DNA of 64,000 nucleotides from Candidatus Chloroploca mongolica (GTDB lineage Bacteria > Chloroflexota > Chloroflexia > Chloroflexales > Chloroflexaceae): NCBI RefSeq assembly GCF_004762035.2, contig NZ_SIJK02000003.1:1-64000 (forward strand), read 5' to 3'. A model generated the notes under the pieces. That model was not told where the DNA came from. It saw nothing but the letters and a program-made list of their open reading frames with translations, and ran no database searches. Below are positions 34,887 through 42,816 of this stretch, piece by piece; position 1 is the first letter of the stretch; each line of letters opens with the position of its first letter. Made by a program: the position numbers and the translations under genes.

Positions 34887-35845
34887 GCGCGCTGATCCAA
34901 TCTGCCCCATCCAAGCTGATTCTCTGCGGTGAGCACGCGGTTGTCTATGGTCAACCCGCGCTTGCTGTCCCCCTTGGCGATCTGCGCGCTTATGCTGAGG
35001 TCTCTGCTGGTGCCCCTGGTTCTGGGTTTTATCTTGTGGCCCCTGATCTCGGTGAAGCCTGGCACGCTCACGTCAAGCCTGAGCATCCGCTTAGCGAACT
35101 GGCTTTGGCTGTCCTCGCCTCTTTCGGTGTTACGCAGGCTGATCTGGTGCTCAGGTTGCATGCCGAGATTCCGCTCGCCAGCGGTATGGGTAGTGGCGCC
35201 GCAATTGGTACGGCGCTCGTCCGTGCTCTGGCCGCCTGGTTTGACCAGGAACTCCCCCCGGTCCAGATTGCCGAGCTTGTCTATGCCAGTGAGCGTCGGT
35301 TCCACGGTACGCCCAGTGGCATTGATAATACGGTGGTTGCGCACGAGCAGGCTATCTGGTATGTGCGCCACCTTACCCCTGGTGCGCAGGCCTTCACGGC
35401 GACGATTGAGCCGGTGGTGATCAAAGCCCCGCTCCACCTTGTGATCGGTGATACGGGTGTGCGGAGCATGACCCGCTTGCCTGTCGGTGCGGTGCGCGAA
35501 GCCTGGCAGGCTGATCCCCCACGCTACGAGGCGTTCTTTGCTGCCATTGGACAGGTCGTCTATCGGGTGCGTACGGCCCTCTCCGAGGGTGACCAGCAGC
35601 AACTTGGTGCGCTGTTCAACGAAAATCAGGCGCTCCTTGAAGAAATCGGGGTCTCCTCACCCGAGTTGAATCATCTTGTTGCGGCTGCACGCCAGGCCGG
35701 TGCCCTCGGTGCCAAACTCTCAGGGGCAGGTTGGGGTGGGGTTATGTTTGCCCTTGTCACGCCCGACCAGCGCTCAACGGTTGTCCAGGCTCTCCAACAG
35801 GCTGGTGCCACCAGTGTCATCGCAACTACCGTGGCCTCAAGCTGA
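34877..35845 (+). CDS. mvk: Mevalonate kinase
   Basis: This 322-residue GHMP kinase phosphorylates mevalonate on the way to isopentenyl diphosphate. Visible motifs are [17 protein letters not shown] at the N-terminus, the ATP loop [11 protein letters not shown] and the third motif [11 protein letters not shown]. The mevalonate route is known in Chloroflexia, whereas most bacteria use the MEP route. It overlaps the end of guaA by 10 bases with no clear SD, so it depends on translation of guaA. No other mevalonate pathway gene is in the window. Confidence 0.9.
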   Translation: MGVSALIQSAPSKLILCGEHAVVYGQPALAVPLGDLRAYAEVSAGAPGSGFYLVAPDLGEAWHAHVKPEHPLSELALAVLASFGVTQADLVLRLHAEIPLASGMGSGAAIGTALVRALAAWFDQELPPVQIAELVYASERRFHGTPSGIDNTVVAHEQAIWYVRHLTPGAQAFTATIEPVVIKAPLHLVIGDTGVRSMTRLPVGAVREAWQADPPRYEAFFAAIGQVVYRVRTALSEGDQQQLGALFNENQALLEEIGVSSPELNHLVAAARQAGALGAKLSGAGWGGVMFALVTPDQRSTVVQALQQAGATSVIATTVASS

Positions 35846-35865
35846 GCCCCACACCTATTCTGAAT

Positions 35866-35885
35866 CTCTGCGCCTTTGCGTCAAA
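35866..35885. repeat. Dispersed ctctgcgcctttgcgtc element
   Basis: This 20-bp element follows the mevalonate kinase stop and shares gcgcctttgcgtc with the tandem form at 24268-24296. Confidence 0.6.
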
Positions 35886-35926
35886 TTATCATTAAGCACA
35901 GCTTCTGCCAACCTTTTCGCAGCGTG

Positions 35927-35935
35927 TGGTATAAT
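35927..35935 (+). promoter_or_regulatory. Extended -10 promoter of the Golvesin-like gene
   Basis: TGGTATAAT fits TGn-TATAAT. A start about seven bases later would give a leader of about 50 bases to the TTG start at 35992. Confidence 0.55.
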
Positions 35936-35991
35936 AAAACGATGTCACCTTGTTCGTGATTTCTACCATGAACGTAGAACAGGAGGTCTTA

Positions 35992-37443
35992 TTGCGATCA
36001 ACACGAACCCCCATGCTGTGGTTACGCTTTGTCTGGGCCCTCTTGATCATGGTCTTCTTTGGTTCCGTAACCCTCACCCAGGCCCAGGGATCAACCGGTG
36101 CCAGGCCGCACCAGACCGCCGTCGGCCTTGCTCAGTTCGATGGCGTGCTGAGCCAGGGAGACGGTTCGGTCACCCTCATTGAAACGTTGCTCCCTTCACC
36201 TGCCGTTCTTTCCCACGTTGACCGGTACGGTACCCTCACGTCTGAGCAACTCTTCTTTGTCCAGCCTGCGACCCGTCTGCAACTCACCTATGCGGCTCAG
36301 ACTCCGTCTGGATCTGCCGTTCGTGTTGATGTGCGCGGCAGTCTCGATGGGCAGCGCTGGCAGCCCTGGGTTGTGGATCTTGCCTCTCGTGACGTCATTG
36401 ATTTTCGCCAGCCGATCAAGTATGCGCAGTATCGCCTGACGCTCACCGGCAGCCAGTTCAGTGCGCCTGTGGTGCGCGATGTGCGCCTTGAGCTCACGAG
36501 TCGGGCGGCGTCAGTTGAGGCGACCCCGGCTGACCCCTATGCGGTTGCCCCGACTTTGCGTGTCCGGGCTACGCGTCAGGGCATGGTTGGTGGCCGTACT
36601 GCCAATGGCTATATCATTCCACCCAATGCCCGCTTTGTCTCGCTTCCTTCGTGGAGTTCGCTCTCGAGTCGGGGTGGCAATGAGTATCAGGTACGTCTGA
36701 CCTATCGCGGCCGCAGCACCGTCGTGCCGGTCTACGATGTTGGTCCGTACAATACGCGTGATGACTACTGGGCGACTCAGCGTACCGGCTTCCCCGATCT
36801 CCAGTGGGGCTGGCCAATGGATCACGCCGCCTACTATGATGGCTACAACAACGGCCGTGCCGAAAAGGGCTATGTCCGTTTTCCCACCGCTGTTGATGTC
36901 GGCGATGGCGCATGGATCCAGGATCTCGGCATTGTTGGGGATCAGGCCGAAGTCGAAGCCACCTTCCTCTGGATGGGTCAGGATCCTGCCAATGGCCGTC
37001 CCCTCCGCAATCCCGAGGCAAGTGAACATCTCGTTGATGAGCTTGATGGCGATTTCTGGAGCAATACGCCGCTCCTGAGTGCGAGCGCTATGCGCTGTGG
37101 GGCCAACCTGCACGCTTACTGGTCACGTACCACCTCGAACCCCGAGAACGCGACGGTCGTGCGGTGGCAACCCAATTTGCCCATCGAGGCCGCCTACGAC
37201 CTCTTTGTGCATGTCCCGATTTGCCCGCAACGCCTGTCCGCAACGACAACGGCAGCGTATATTGTCGGGCACCGCGATGGTGTCAACGAAATTGTTGTCA
37301 ACCAACGCTCGCAGACTGGCTGGGTTCACCTGGGCCAGTTCCCCTTTGCCGCTGGTGATCAGGGCTATGTGCAGCTTGGGGCCGTTGCGAGCGATGGCGG
37401 CGTCATCTGGTTTGATCAGGTGCGCTGGGTTCCCGTGCGGTAA
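35992..37443 (+). CDS. Secreted protein with Golvesin-like C-terminal domain
   Basis: The product has 483 residues if it begins at TTG 35992, which follows a perfect AGGAGG after five bases. An ATG at 35968 has no SD. A signal peptide (LRFVWALLIMVFFGSVTLTQA) leads to a beta-rich region at about residues 40-170 resembling a discoidin-like domain (SAVRVDVRGSLDGQRWQPW). The last 140 residues match the Golvesin or xanthan-lyase CBM-like domain (YDLFVHVP, GWVHLGQFPFAAG, GVIWFDQVRW). It is probably a surface protein that binds polysaccharide. No catalytic residues are assigned. Confidence 0.78.
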   Translation: MRSTRTPMLWLRFVWALLIMVFFGSVTLTQAQGSTGARPHQTAVGLAQFDGVLSQGDGSVTLIETLLPSPAVLSHVDRYGTLTSEQLFFVQPATRLQLTYAAQTPSGSAVRVDVRGSLDGQRWQPWVVDLASRDVIDFRQPIKYAQYRLTLTGSQFSAPVVRDVRLELTSRAASVEATPADPYAVAPTLRVRATRQGMVGGRTANGYIIPPNARFVSLPSWSSLSSRGGNEYQVRLTYRGRSTVVPVYDVGPYNTRDDYWATQRTGFPDLQWGWPMDHAAYYDGYNNGRAEKGYVRFPTAVDVGDGAWIQDLGIVGDQAEVEATFLWMGQDPANGRPLRNPEASEHLVDELDGDFWSNTPLLSASAMRCGANLHAYWSRTTSNPENATVVRWQPNLPIEAAYDLFVHVPICPQRLSATTTAAYIVGHRDGVNEIVVNQRSQTGWVHLGQFPFAAGDQGYVQLGAVASDGGVIWFDQVRWVPVR

Positions 37444-37463
37444 CGCTAAAGCTCTCTGCCCTC

Positions 37464-37522
37464 AAGCATAATCCCTCAGCGTAACCGCACTAAAGTTGCG
37501 GTTACGCTGAGGGATTATGCTT
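37464..37522. terminator. 26-bp perfect hairpin shared by convergent genes
   Basis: Arms 37464-37489 and 37497-37522 are perfectly complementary with a 7-base loop (ctaaagt). The minus-strand GTPase stop codon lies inside the right arm. No T tract follows in either direction. This is the longest perfect stem in the window. Confidence 0.85.
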
Positions 37523-38048
37523 CCTCACTATTTTCTTGAATAACATAGAGCAACTCAAGCAAAATATTTTTCACACTCGCACGATCCGAGGCCACGCACG
37601 GCAAAATCTTGACATGGGCTGGCTGCCGTAGGGCGAGGCGGAGTTCATCGGGTGCCCAGGCGTTGGGTCGATCTTGTTTGTTGGCCGCGATCACAAACGG
37701 TGTCTCGCGGAAGGAAACAAAAAAATCAATAATGCGATTCGTCTCACGAAATGTCTCGGGCCGGGTACTATCCACCAGGATCACAAGACCAAGCATCCCC
37801 TCCGACAGAATCTCCCACATAAAATCAAAACGCTTTTGCCCTGGTGTCCCAAACAGGTGCAACACCAGATCATCGGCAATCGCAATGCGCCCGAAATCCA
37901 TCGCGACCGTGGTCTCGTGTTTGATCATCCTGGTATCATCAGTCGCCCGGCGTTCGGTCGAGACCACTTCGATGTCGCTGATTGACCTGATGAACTCAGT
38001 CTTGCCTGCGTTCACGGCCCCGGTAACAACCATTTTTACAGTCTGCAC
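37515..38048 (-). CDS. MglA-like small GTPase
   Basis: The 177-residue protein has the P-loop GAVNAGKTEF, the switch II motif LFGTPGQKRF and the guanine specificity motif ANKQD, so it is a Ras-like GTPase of the prokaryotic MglA/GTPase type. Such proteins work with roadblock or DUF4388 partners in polarity and gliding motility. The DUF4388 gene lies directly upstream in the same direction. A role in filament gliding is plausible but inferred. The final codons are within the terminator stem. Confidence 0.87.
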   Translation of the reverse strand: MQTVKMVVTGAVNAGKTEFIRSISDIEVVSTERRATDDTRMIKHETTVAMDFGRIAIADDLVLHLFGTPGQKRFDFMWEILSEGMLGLVILVDSTRPETFRETNRIIDFFVSFRETPFVIAANKQDRPNAWAPDELRLALRQPAHVKILPCVASDRASVKNILLELLYVIQENSEEA

Positions 38049-38096
38049 GCCAGCCCTCCGCTATGGTGCTGTGCCCTGGCTGAAGCACATCGGGTT

Positions 38097-38909
38097 TTAC
38101 ATATCTTTAATGCGATGAATAATGCGGTTGACCAGACTCTTCTTGACTTTGGGTGGTTCTGCGGGTTGAGAACCCCGGCTTGTCGGCCTGGGTTTGCGTT
38201 GCACCTCGACCAGACCGGTCGTCAAAAAACCGTAGACTATCCGGCACACTTCAAAGTCACTCATGCCTGTCTTCTGCGCTAGTTCAGCGAGTGTATCACG
38301 GTCATTGATCCGTGCCAAAAGCCGCCACTCGGTCGTTGAGAGCTTCACACCTTTGAGGTGCTCTCGTGGCTGTTCGAGGAAATGTGCCACCATATCGGTC
38401 GAAGGAATGCGGTCTTTAATGCGTCCCCATTCATCAATCCGCCGTACACCTTCCATAATCAGGTGATCGACCGAGATAGGCATAGGAATGACGGGCGTAT
38501 CGTGCGCTGGCCGCTGGTTCTGTTCAAAGCGAAACTCACCCTCAGGCCACGCAAACAGCCCATAGACTGCCTCTTCCGTAAACGCCTGCAAAGCCCGTTG
38601 CAGGCGTTCACGGGGCACAAGTTGTTCTTCTACGATGACCTGGGTAAGCGTGGTTCCATCGGCACTCATCGCAAGCCCTGAACGAGCGCGGTTCAATTCT
38701 TCTGCTGTCAACACACCCAGGCGCACCAGCAAGGCCGCCTGCACATCCTCGGGCCGCCGTACTGCCAGCAGCAACTTGCCCTGTTCAAAAAAGAGCAAGG
38801 CCATCTCGTGCTGATAGGCAAGATGAAGCCCGCCCGTTTTATAGCCACGATCAACCAGATAGAGAAAATCAGAGAGGCCAAAATCGCGAAGGTTGCCTAC
38901 CAGTGCCAT
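38097..38909 (-). CDS. DUF4388 (PATAN-like) protein
   Basis: This 270-residue cytoplasmic protein starts MALVGNLRDFGLSDFLYLVD, the hallmark of DUF4388, and covers that domain to about residue 110. A helical C-terminal region (about 125-245; EWRLLARINDRDTLAELAQK) resembles a winged-helix module. A basic tail follows. I place the start at ATG 38909 because GGAGGG precedes it. DUF4388 proteins often accompany MglA-like GTPases and response regulators, and the GTPase here starts 48 bases after its stop. Confidence 0.85.
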   Translation of the reverse strand: MALVGNLRDFGLSDFLYLVDRGYKTGGLHLAYQHEMALLFFEQGKLLLAVRRPEDVQAALLVRLGVLTAEELNRARSGLAMSADGTTLTQVIVEEQLVPRERLQRALQAFTEEAVYGLFAWPEGEFRFEQNQRPAHDTPVIPMPISVDHLIMEGVRRIDEWGRIKDRIPSTDMVAHFLEQPREHLKGVKLSTTEWRLLARINDRDTLAELAQKTGMSDFEVCRIVYGFLTTGLVEVQRKPRPTSRGSQPAEPPKVKKSLVNRIIHRIKDM

Positions 38910-38995
38910 ACTACTACCCTCCGGAGCCGCTACGTGATGCAAACGAGGTCTGGACACAGGCGACCGAGGTGAGCCAGAAGGGGTCTATCATGGGT

Positions 38996-39919
38996 TCAAT
39001 ATACCACCTGGGCCAGTGGTTGTTCGGTTTCGAGCGTCTCATTGACGGGTGCCCCATCGGCAGCCAGAACTGGCAAAAGGGCTGCAATCGCGGTGGCAAG
39101 CATCGCATCATCAGGTTCGCGTGTGGTCAGGTATTGCGTCGAGAGGGCTGGCATAAGCAGGCGGCTTACCCAGGGCCGATGGTAGTGTGCAGCCGCAAAA
39201 CGCATCACTTCGAACGCGACTGCTGCAACCAGGGGAATGAGCACAATCCGTGCCCCGATGCGTGGCAACAGTGGTAATCCACTGACGGCAAGGAAGATTA
39301 CAAACCCGATGATGGCGGCAATCACCAGGAAACTTGTCCCACAGCGAGGATGGATCCGACTAAACGGGCGCACTGCCTCTACCGTGAGTGGCACGCCGGC
39401 TTCGTATGCATTGATAACCTTATGTTCAGCCCCATGATAGCCAAACACACGTTGAATATCGGAGAGCCGACTGATGGCATAAATGTACAGAATGACGAGC
39501 GTCAGATTGATCAGCCCTTCGATGATCTCACGTACCAGAACTGGTGCGCCACGTTGGGCTGCATAATTCGCAATAAGCGATGGCCCGACAACAAAGAGCC
39601 CAATGCCCACCGTGAGCGCCACCACCAAGATGATCCATTGCACCACCGGCGATAGATCTTCTTCGTGCTCTTCGCTCGTCACGGCTGCCGAGAAATCGAG
39701 CGCCTCTTTCCCAACGAGAAAGGCACTCCGGAGTCCCACCAACCCACGGATAATCGGCCAATGCATCCAGGCTGCGCGAGCGGATGGTGGCAAGGGGATA
39801 TGCTTGAGCGCCAGACTGCCATCGGGACGCCGCACGGCCACACTGGCGAGACGCCGTCCGCGCATCATGACGCCTTCGAGCACCGCCTGACCGCCATATG
39901 AAAATGTCTTATCGCTCAT
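38996..39919 (-). CDS. DUF1385 membrane protein (YqhQ-like)
   Basis: The 307-residue protein begins with GGQAVLEGVMMRG and contains HGAEHKVINAYE and HPRCGTSFLV, the conserved blocks of DUF1385. Four or so membrane helices lie between residues 95 and 250. The conserved His, Glu and Cys suggest a metal or catalytic site. Members are widespread in Firmicutes and Chloroflexota; the function is not known to me. It starts an operon that may include the DUF4388 and GTPase genes. Confidence 0.87.
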   Translation of the reverse strand: MSDKTFSYGGQAVLEGVMMRGRRLASVAVRRPDGSLALKHIPLPPSARAAWMHWPIIRGLVGLRSAFLVGKEALDFSAAVTSEEHEEDLSPVVQWIILVVALTVGIGLFVVGPSLIANYAAQRGAPVLVREIIEGLINLTLVILYIYAISRLSDIQRVFGYHGAEHKVINAYEAGVPLTVEAVRPFSRIHPRCGTSFLVIAAIIGFVIFLAVSGLPLLPRIGARIVLIPLVAAVAFEVMRFAAAHYHRPWVSRLLMPALSTQYLTTREPDDAMLATAIAALLPVLAADGAPVNETLETEQPLAQVVY

Positions 39920-40005
39920 GATCCACGTACCACAATCCTACACTCACACGCGCTGCTAGGGTATCCGCCGTGCTGCTTCATCGCCACCATCGTCGTCTTC
40001 CGGCT

Positions 40006-40506
40006 CTATCCACCCTGTGTGCCATTGAGGTCACCATTCTGCTGGGCCGCCACCTGCTCGGCGATGCTCTCAGGCGCACCACGCCGTGCCAGGGTAGTTG
40101 CCGCCGCACGGACACCCGTGGCAAGACTGGCAATGCGAATCACGGGTGAAACCACGCGTTCAGCCACGAAAGTTGTGGATCCCGTCACGGTTGCCGAAGA
40201 GTCGCGGACATTATTCGCCAGCGTGCGGGTACTATCAAGCACTTCATTGAGTTTGACGATCGACTCATCAACTTTTGGCACGAGCGTACCGCGGGCAAGA
40301 CGGTCGATCCGGTTGAGGATATAGAGCAAACCGAGCAGCACCGCAATCATCAAGATGACGCCGACCAGGGTGAACAGGCCAAGCAACACAATGAAAATAT
40401 CACGGAATGACTGGCGAACCTCTACTGGTGCCAGGGCCAGACCAACAATCAGCGCGATCAACGCAAGCAGTATCGTTCCGAAGCCAATTCCTACCCACTT
40501 TAACAC
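40006..40506 (-). CDS. Small membrane protein with helical cytoplasmic tail
   Basis: This 166-residue protein has two membrane helices (residues 7-27 and 38-62), then a helical region with SIVKLNEVLDSTRTLANNV that resembles DUF948-like or methyl-accepting coiled coils. I do not recognise a family with certainty. GTG 40506 has GGAGGAG upstream. The tail after residue 135 is probably disordered. Confidence 0.7.
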   Translation of the reverse strand: MLKWVGIGFGTILLALIALIVGLALAPVEVRQSFRDIFIVLLGLFTLVGVILMIAVLLGLLYILNRIDRLARGTLVPKVDESIVKLNEVLDSTRTLANNVRDSSATVTGSTTFVAERVVSPVIRIASLATGVRAAATTLARRGAPESIAEQVAAQQNGDLNGTQGG

Positions 40507-40595
40507 AGCGCTCCTCCGCTATCAGCGACGTAACAGGACGCCTGGATCTTTATGGCGGCTTTCCAATGCGGTGTTCAGGGACGGCAATGGTGCGG

Positions 40596-40604
40596 ATTAT
40601 ATCA
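40596..40604 (-). promoter_or_regulatory. Extended -10 promoter overlapping an upstream stop codon
   Basis: TGATATAAT reads on the minus strand, and its TGA is the stop codon of the 85-residue membrane protein. The leader to the GTG at 40506 would be about 83 bases. Confidence 0.5.
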
Positions 40605-40859
40605 CACCCTCAGACGCGAAACAACTATTAGCAAGATCCATGCCAACAGCACCGCTTCAAGTACAGGCACGCCTGCCGGAGCAGGCAGATCCAGTGGGAA
40701 GCGCCATCCGAGGCCATAGGCAAGCAAACATCCGACACAGGCGGTCAACCAGAAGACTGGCAACTGACGCCAGCGTTTCCCCAGCAAAACATGCGCCAGA
40801 CCTGCGCAGGCCGTGGCGAGCAACAGGATCAGCAGGGTTGCCGGTGCCCATCCCGTCAT
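40602..40859 (-). CDS. 85-residue membrane protein coupled to mnmA
   Basis: The protein is almost entirely hydrophobic, with three likely membrane helices (residues 5-25, 35-52 and 62-82). Its ATG overlaps the mnmA stop as ATGA, the strongest sign that it is a real gene. I know of no function. Confidence 0.7.
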   Translation of the reverse strand: MTGWAPATLLILLLATACAGLAHVLLGKRWRQLPVFWLTACVGCLLAYGLGWRFPLDLPAPAGVPVLEAVLLAWILLIVVSRLRV

Positions 40860-42001
40860 ACCAGACTCACTGCCTGGTTGTCGTCGGGCTCTGCCTGACG
40901 TTCGGGGTGGGGCTCCTTCACCGTACGTACAATGCGGCCCCCGCCAATGATCCGGTCGCCATCATAACAGACGGCTGCCTGTCCAGGGGTGATCGCCTTC
41001 ACGGGGGCCTGTAACCATACCTCCATCCGTCCATCGCCAAGCAGGGTAACTTCAGCCGGGGCCGGTTCGGCATGCGCTCGTACCTGTACATGACAGGTAA
41101 ATGGGGAGGGTGGGGGCACATCAGTGACAAAATTGAGCCGATCCACCAGAAACCGATCCCGCAGGATCGCTTCAGGTGGGCCTACGACCAGCGCATTACG
41201 GGCGACATCCAGTTCGACCACATAGAGCAACTGCCCGCCTCCCAGTCCCAGGCCGCGCCGTTGCCCAATGGTATAGAGGGGTAAACCCTGATGTTGCCCT
41301 ATTTCCCGCCCCATCAGATCCACAATTGGTCCTGGGGTCAGTTGCTCGGGAACCTCGTCGCGCAACAAATTGCGATAATCCCCATTGGGCACAAAACAGA
41401 TATCCTGGCTCTCGGGGCGGTCGGCACTCGCCAGGCCGCGTGCTGCCGCCATTGCACGAACCTCGGTTTTGCTCAACTCACCGAGCGGAAAGAAGAGGTG
41501 CGCCAGATCGCGCTGCCCAAGCATATAGACCATATACGACTGATCTTTATCACGATCAACCGCTCGCGCAAGCGTATAGCGTACACTCCCATCGGGAAGC
41601 TGTTCCTCAACTCGCCGTGCATAGTGGCCCGTCGCCACATACGTAAAACCAAGGGTCTGCGCACGATCAAGCAATGCCCGGAACTTGATCTCGCGGTTAC
41701 ACTCGAGACACGGATTTGGTGTATACCCCTGAGTGTACGCTTGCACGAAATAATCAATCACGTGACGTCGAAATTCACGCTGATAGTTAAAGACATAATA
41801 GGGCACGCCAAGCTGAGCACAGACTCGCCGCGCACTCTCGGTCATCTCCTGGGAACAACAGAGACTCTCGGCCATGCGTTCATCGTCATCGTCCCAGAGA
41901 TGCATCGTGACCCCGACGATCTCGTGGCCCTGTTCGTGGAGCAACGCTGCAGTCAGGGAGCTATCAACGCCGCCACTCATCGCAACCATAATCTTTGCCA
42001 T
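40856..42001 (-). CDS. mnmA: tRNA-specific 2-thiouridylase
   Basis: The enzyme makes 2-thiouridine at wobble position 34 of tRNAs for Lys, Glu and Gln. It is 381 residues long. The PP-loop is AMSGGVDSSL at the N-terminus, the first catalytic cysteine is in NPCLECNR and the second in ESQDICFVPNGDY. The start at ATG 42001 fits the family N-terminus MAKIMVAMSGG. The predicted transcription start falls on or next to that ATG, so the mRNA is probably leaderless. Confidence 0.96.
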   Translation of the reverse strand: MAKIMVAMSGGVDSSLTAALLHEQGHEIVGVTMHLWDDDDERMAESLCCSQEMTESARRVCAQLGVPYYVFNYQREFRRHVIDYFVQAYTQGYTPNPCLECNREIKFRALLDRAQTLGFTYVATGHYARRVEEQLPDGSVRYTLARAVDRDKDQSYMVYMLGQRDLAHLFFPLGELSKTEVRAMAAARGLASADRPESQDICFVPNGDYRNLLRDEVPEQLTPGPIVDLMGREIGQHQGLPLYTIGQRRGLGLGGGQLLYVVELDVARNALVVGPPEAILRDRFLVDRLNFVTDVPPPSPFTCHVQVRAHAEPAPAEVTLLGDGRMEVWLQAPVKAITPGQAAVCYDGDRIIGGGRIVRTVKEPHPERQAEPDDNQAVSLV

Positions 42002-42007
42002 ACGTGT

Positions 42008-42016
42008 ATTATAGCA
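42008..42016 (-). promoter_or_regulatory. Extended -10 promoter giving leaderless mnmA
   Basis: TGCTATAAT reads on the minus strand, and the -10 box ends seven bases before the mnmA ATG. Transcription should start at or within a base or two of the A of the ATG. Confidence 0.65.
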
Positions 42017-42036
42017 AATCTTGCCCGATGAGAAAG

Positions 42037-42087
42037 GTATTGCAGGTAGTTTTGGACGGCAAAGCCGTCCAAAACTACCTGCAATAC
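42037..42087. terminator. 24-bp perfect hairpin upstream of mnmA
   Basis: Arms 42037-42060 and 42064-42087 are perfectly complementary with a 3-base loop. It insulates mnmA from whatever is transcribed upstream on the minus strand, which implies a transcript ending here. Confidence 0.8.
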
Positions 42088-42100
42088 TGTTTATGATCAC

Positions 42101-42334
42101 TCAAGCCGCATTGATACGGCGTGCCTGAGACGGTGTCGCTACGCGCTCCTTGACGATACGCCGTTCTAACCTGACGTTTTGGCGCACAAGTGAAGGTTGC
42201 TTGATAATCGAACCTTGTCGCGTTTGCGTCTGCGCAGCCGCTTTCCAGTACTCTTGTGGTAGAACCCAATGACAGCATGAAAAAAACAGGTCTGGATGCA
42301 CTTCAGGCCCACTATACCAGCGCCGTGGCTTCAT
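42101..42334 (-). CDS. Possible 77-residue protein, unrecognised
   Basis: The frame starts at an ATG with GGAG seven bases upstream and ends 14 bases before the 24-bp terminator stem, which is how a real transcription unit should look. The product is basic and rich in Arg and Gln near the C-terminus (IVKERVATPSQARRINAA). I recognise no family. A 67-residue frame (42075-42278) overlaps it and lacks an SD. Confidence 0.35.
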   Translation of the reverse strand: MKPRRWYSGPEVHPDLFFSCCHWVLPQEYWKAAAQTQTRQGSIIKQPSLVRQNVRLERRIVKERVATPSQARRINAA

Positions 42335-42532
42335 TGAACAACTCCAGCAAACAAGGCTGACCAGCTATAGAACATATAGATACAGACAGGGTTTGAAAGG
42401 CAATTTTATTATATGTAACGGGTCAATAATACAGTACTATCTATAATGGTGTAGTGCGCAATTGTATCCTCAGGTCAAACATTTGTCAATATAATCCTGT
42501 CGCCGCATAGGGCAAACGCATCTTCTTCCGTC

Positions 42533-42638
42533 GCCGTGAACGGCTCAGCTTCTGGCTTGCAAAGGCCACCTGCGTGGCCTGATCGAGCCGGTGAAGACCG
42601 GCTTCCCACGCGGTAAGCCGAGGCGTTTACGCCGACGG
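42533..42638. ncRNA. Candidate structured RNA: ladder of four hairpins
   Basis: Four short perfect stems with four-base loops follow one another: 42533-42544 (4 bp), 42563-42580 (7 bp, AGGCCAC/GTGGCCT), 42586-42603 (7 bp, AGCCGGT/ACCGGCT) and 42618-42638 (4 bp plus an outer 3 bp). It does not match tmRNA, RNase P RNA, 6S or SRP RNA as I know them. The minus-strand stretch around gtgggaagccggtc recalls IS200/IS605 right ends and omega RNA, so a TnpB-element relic is possible. The strand is undetermined. Confidence 0.35.
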
Positions 42639-42724
42639 TATGAGCGGATGGGGGTGATCCTCAGACATGGTGGGGTGCACGAATGCAAGCTGCAAGCGCC
42701 CTACGTTTTTCAGGCTCAGGCATT

Positions 42725-42796
42725 GCTCATACCAGAGCCAGAGAGTTGGCTCTGGTGTGAGCGTTATCTGGCAGCCGAGGGCTGCCAGATAACGCT
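42725..42796. terminator. Tandem hairpins after ftsZ
   Basis: The stem nearest ftsZ is a perfect 17 bp (42760-42776 with 42780-42796, GAG loop). A second stem of 16 bp with one G-U pair (42725-42740 with 42747-42762) overlaps it by three bases. Together they should end the dcw transcript 20 bases after the ftsZ stop. Confidence 0.8.
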
Positions 42797-42816
42797 CTGG
42801 GGAGGAATCGGGAGGA

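Larger units (their letters stand above)
42002..42816. other. 815-bp intergenic region between ftsZ and mnmA
   Basis: From ftsZ towards mnmA the region holds two tandem hairpins (42725-42796), a ladder of four short hairpins (42533-42638), an AT-rich block with several TATAAT-like sequences on both strands (about 42370-42500), a possible 77-residue gene, a 24-bp hairpin and the mnmA promoter. The base composition of the AT-rich block is unlike the flanking genes. Confidence 0.6.

Noticed and set aside
42533-42720. Hairpin ladder considered as tmRNA, RNase P RNA, 6S or SRP RNA
   Set aside because: None of the conserved sequence blocks I know of these RNAs can be found on either strand.
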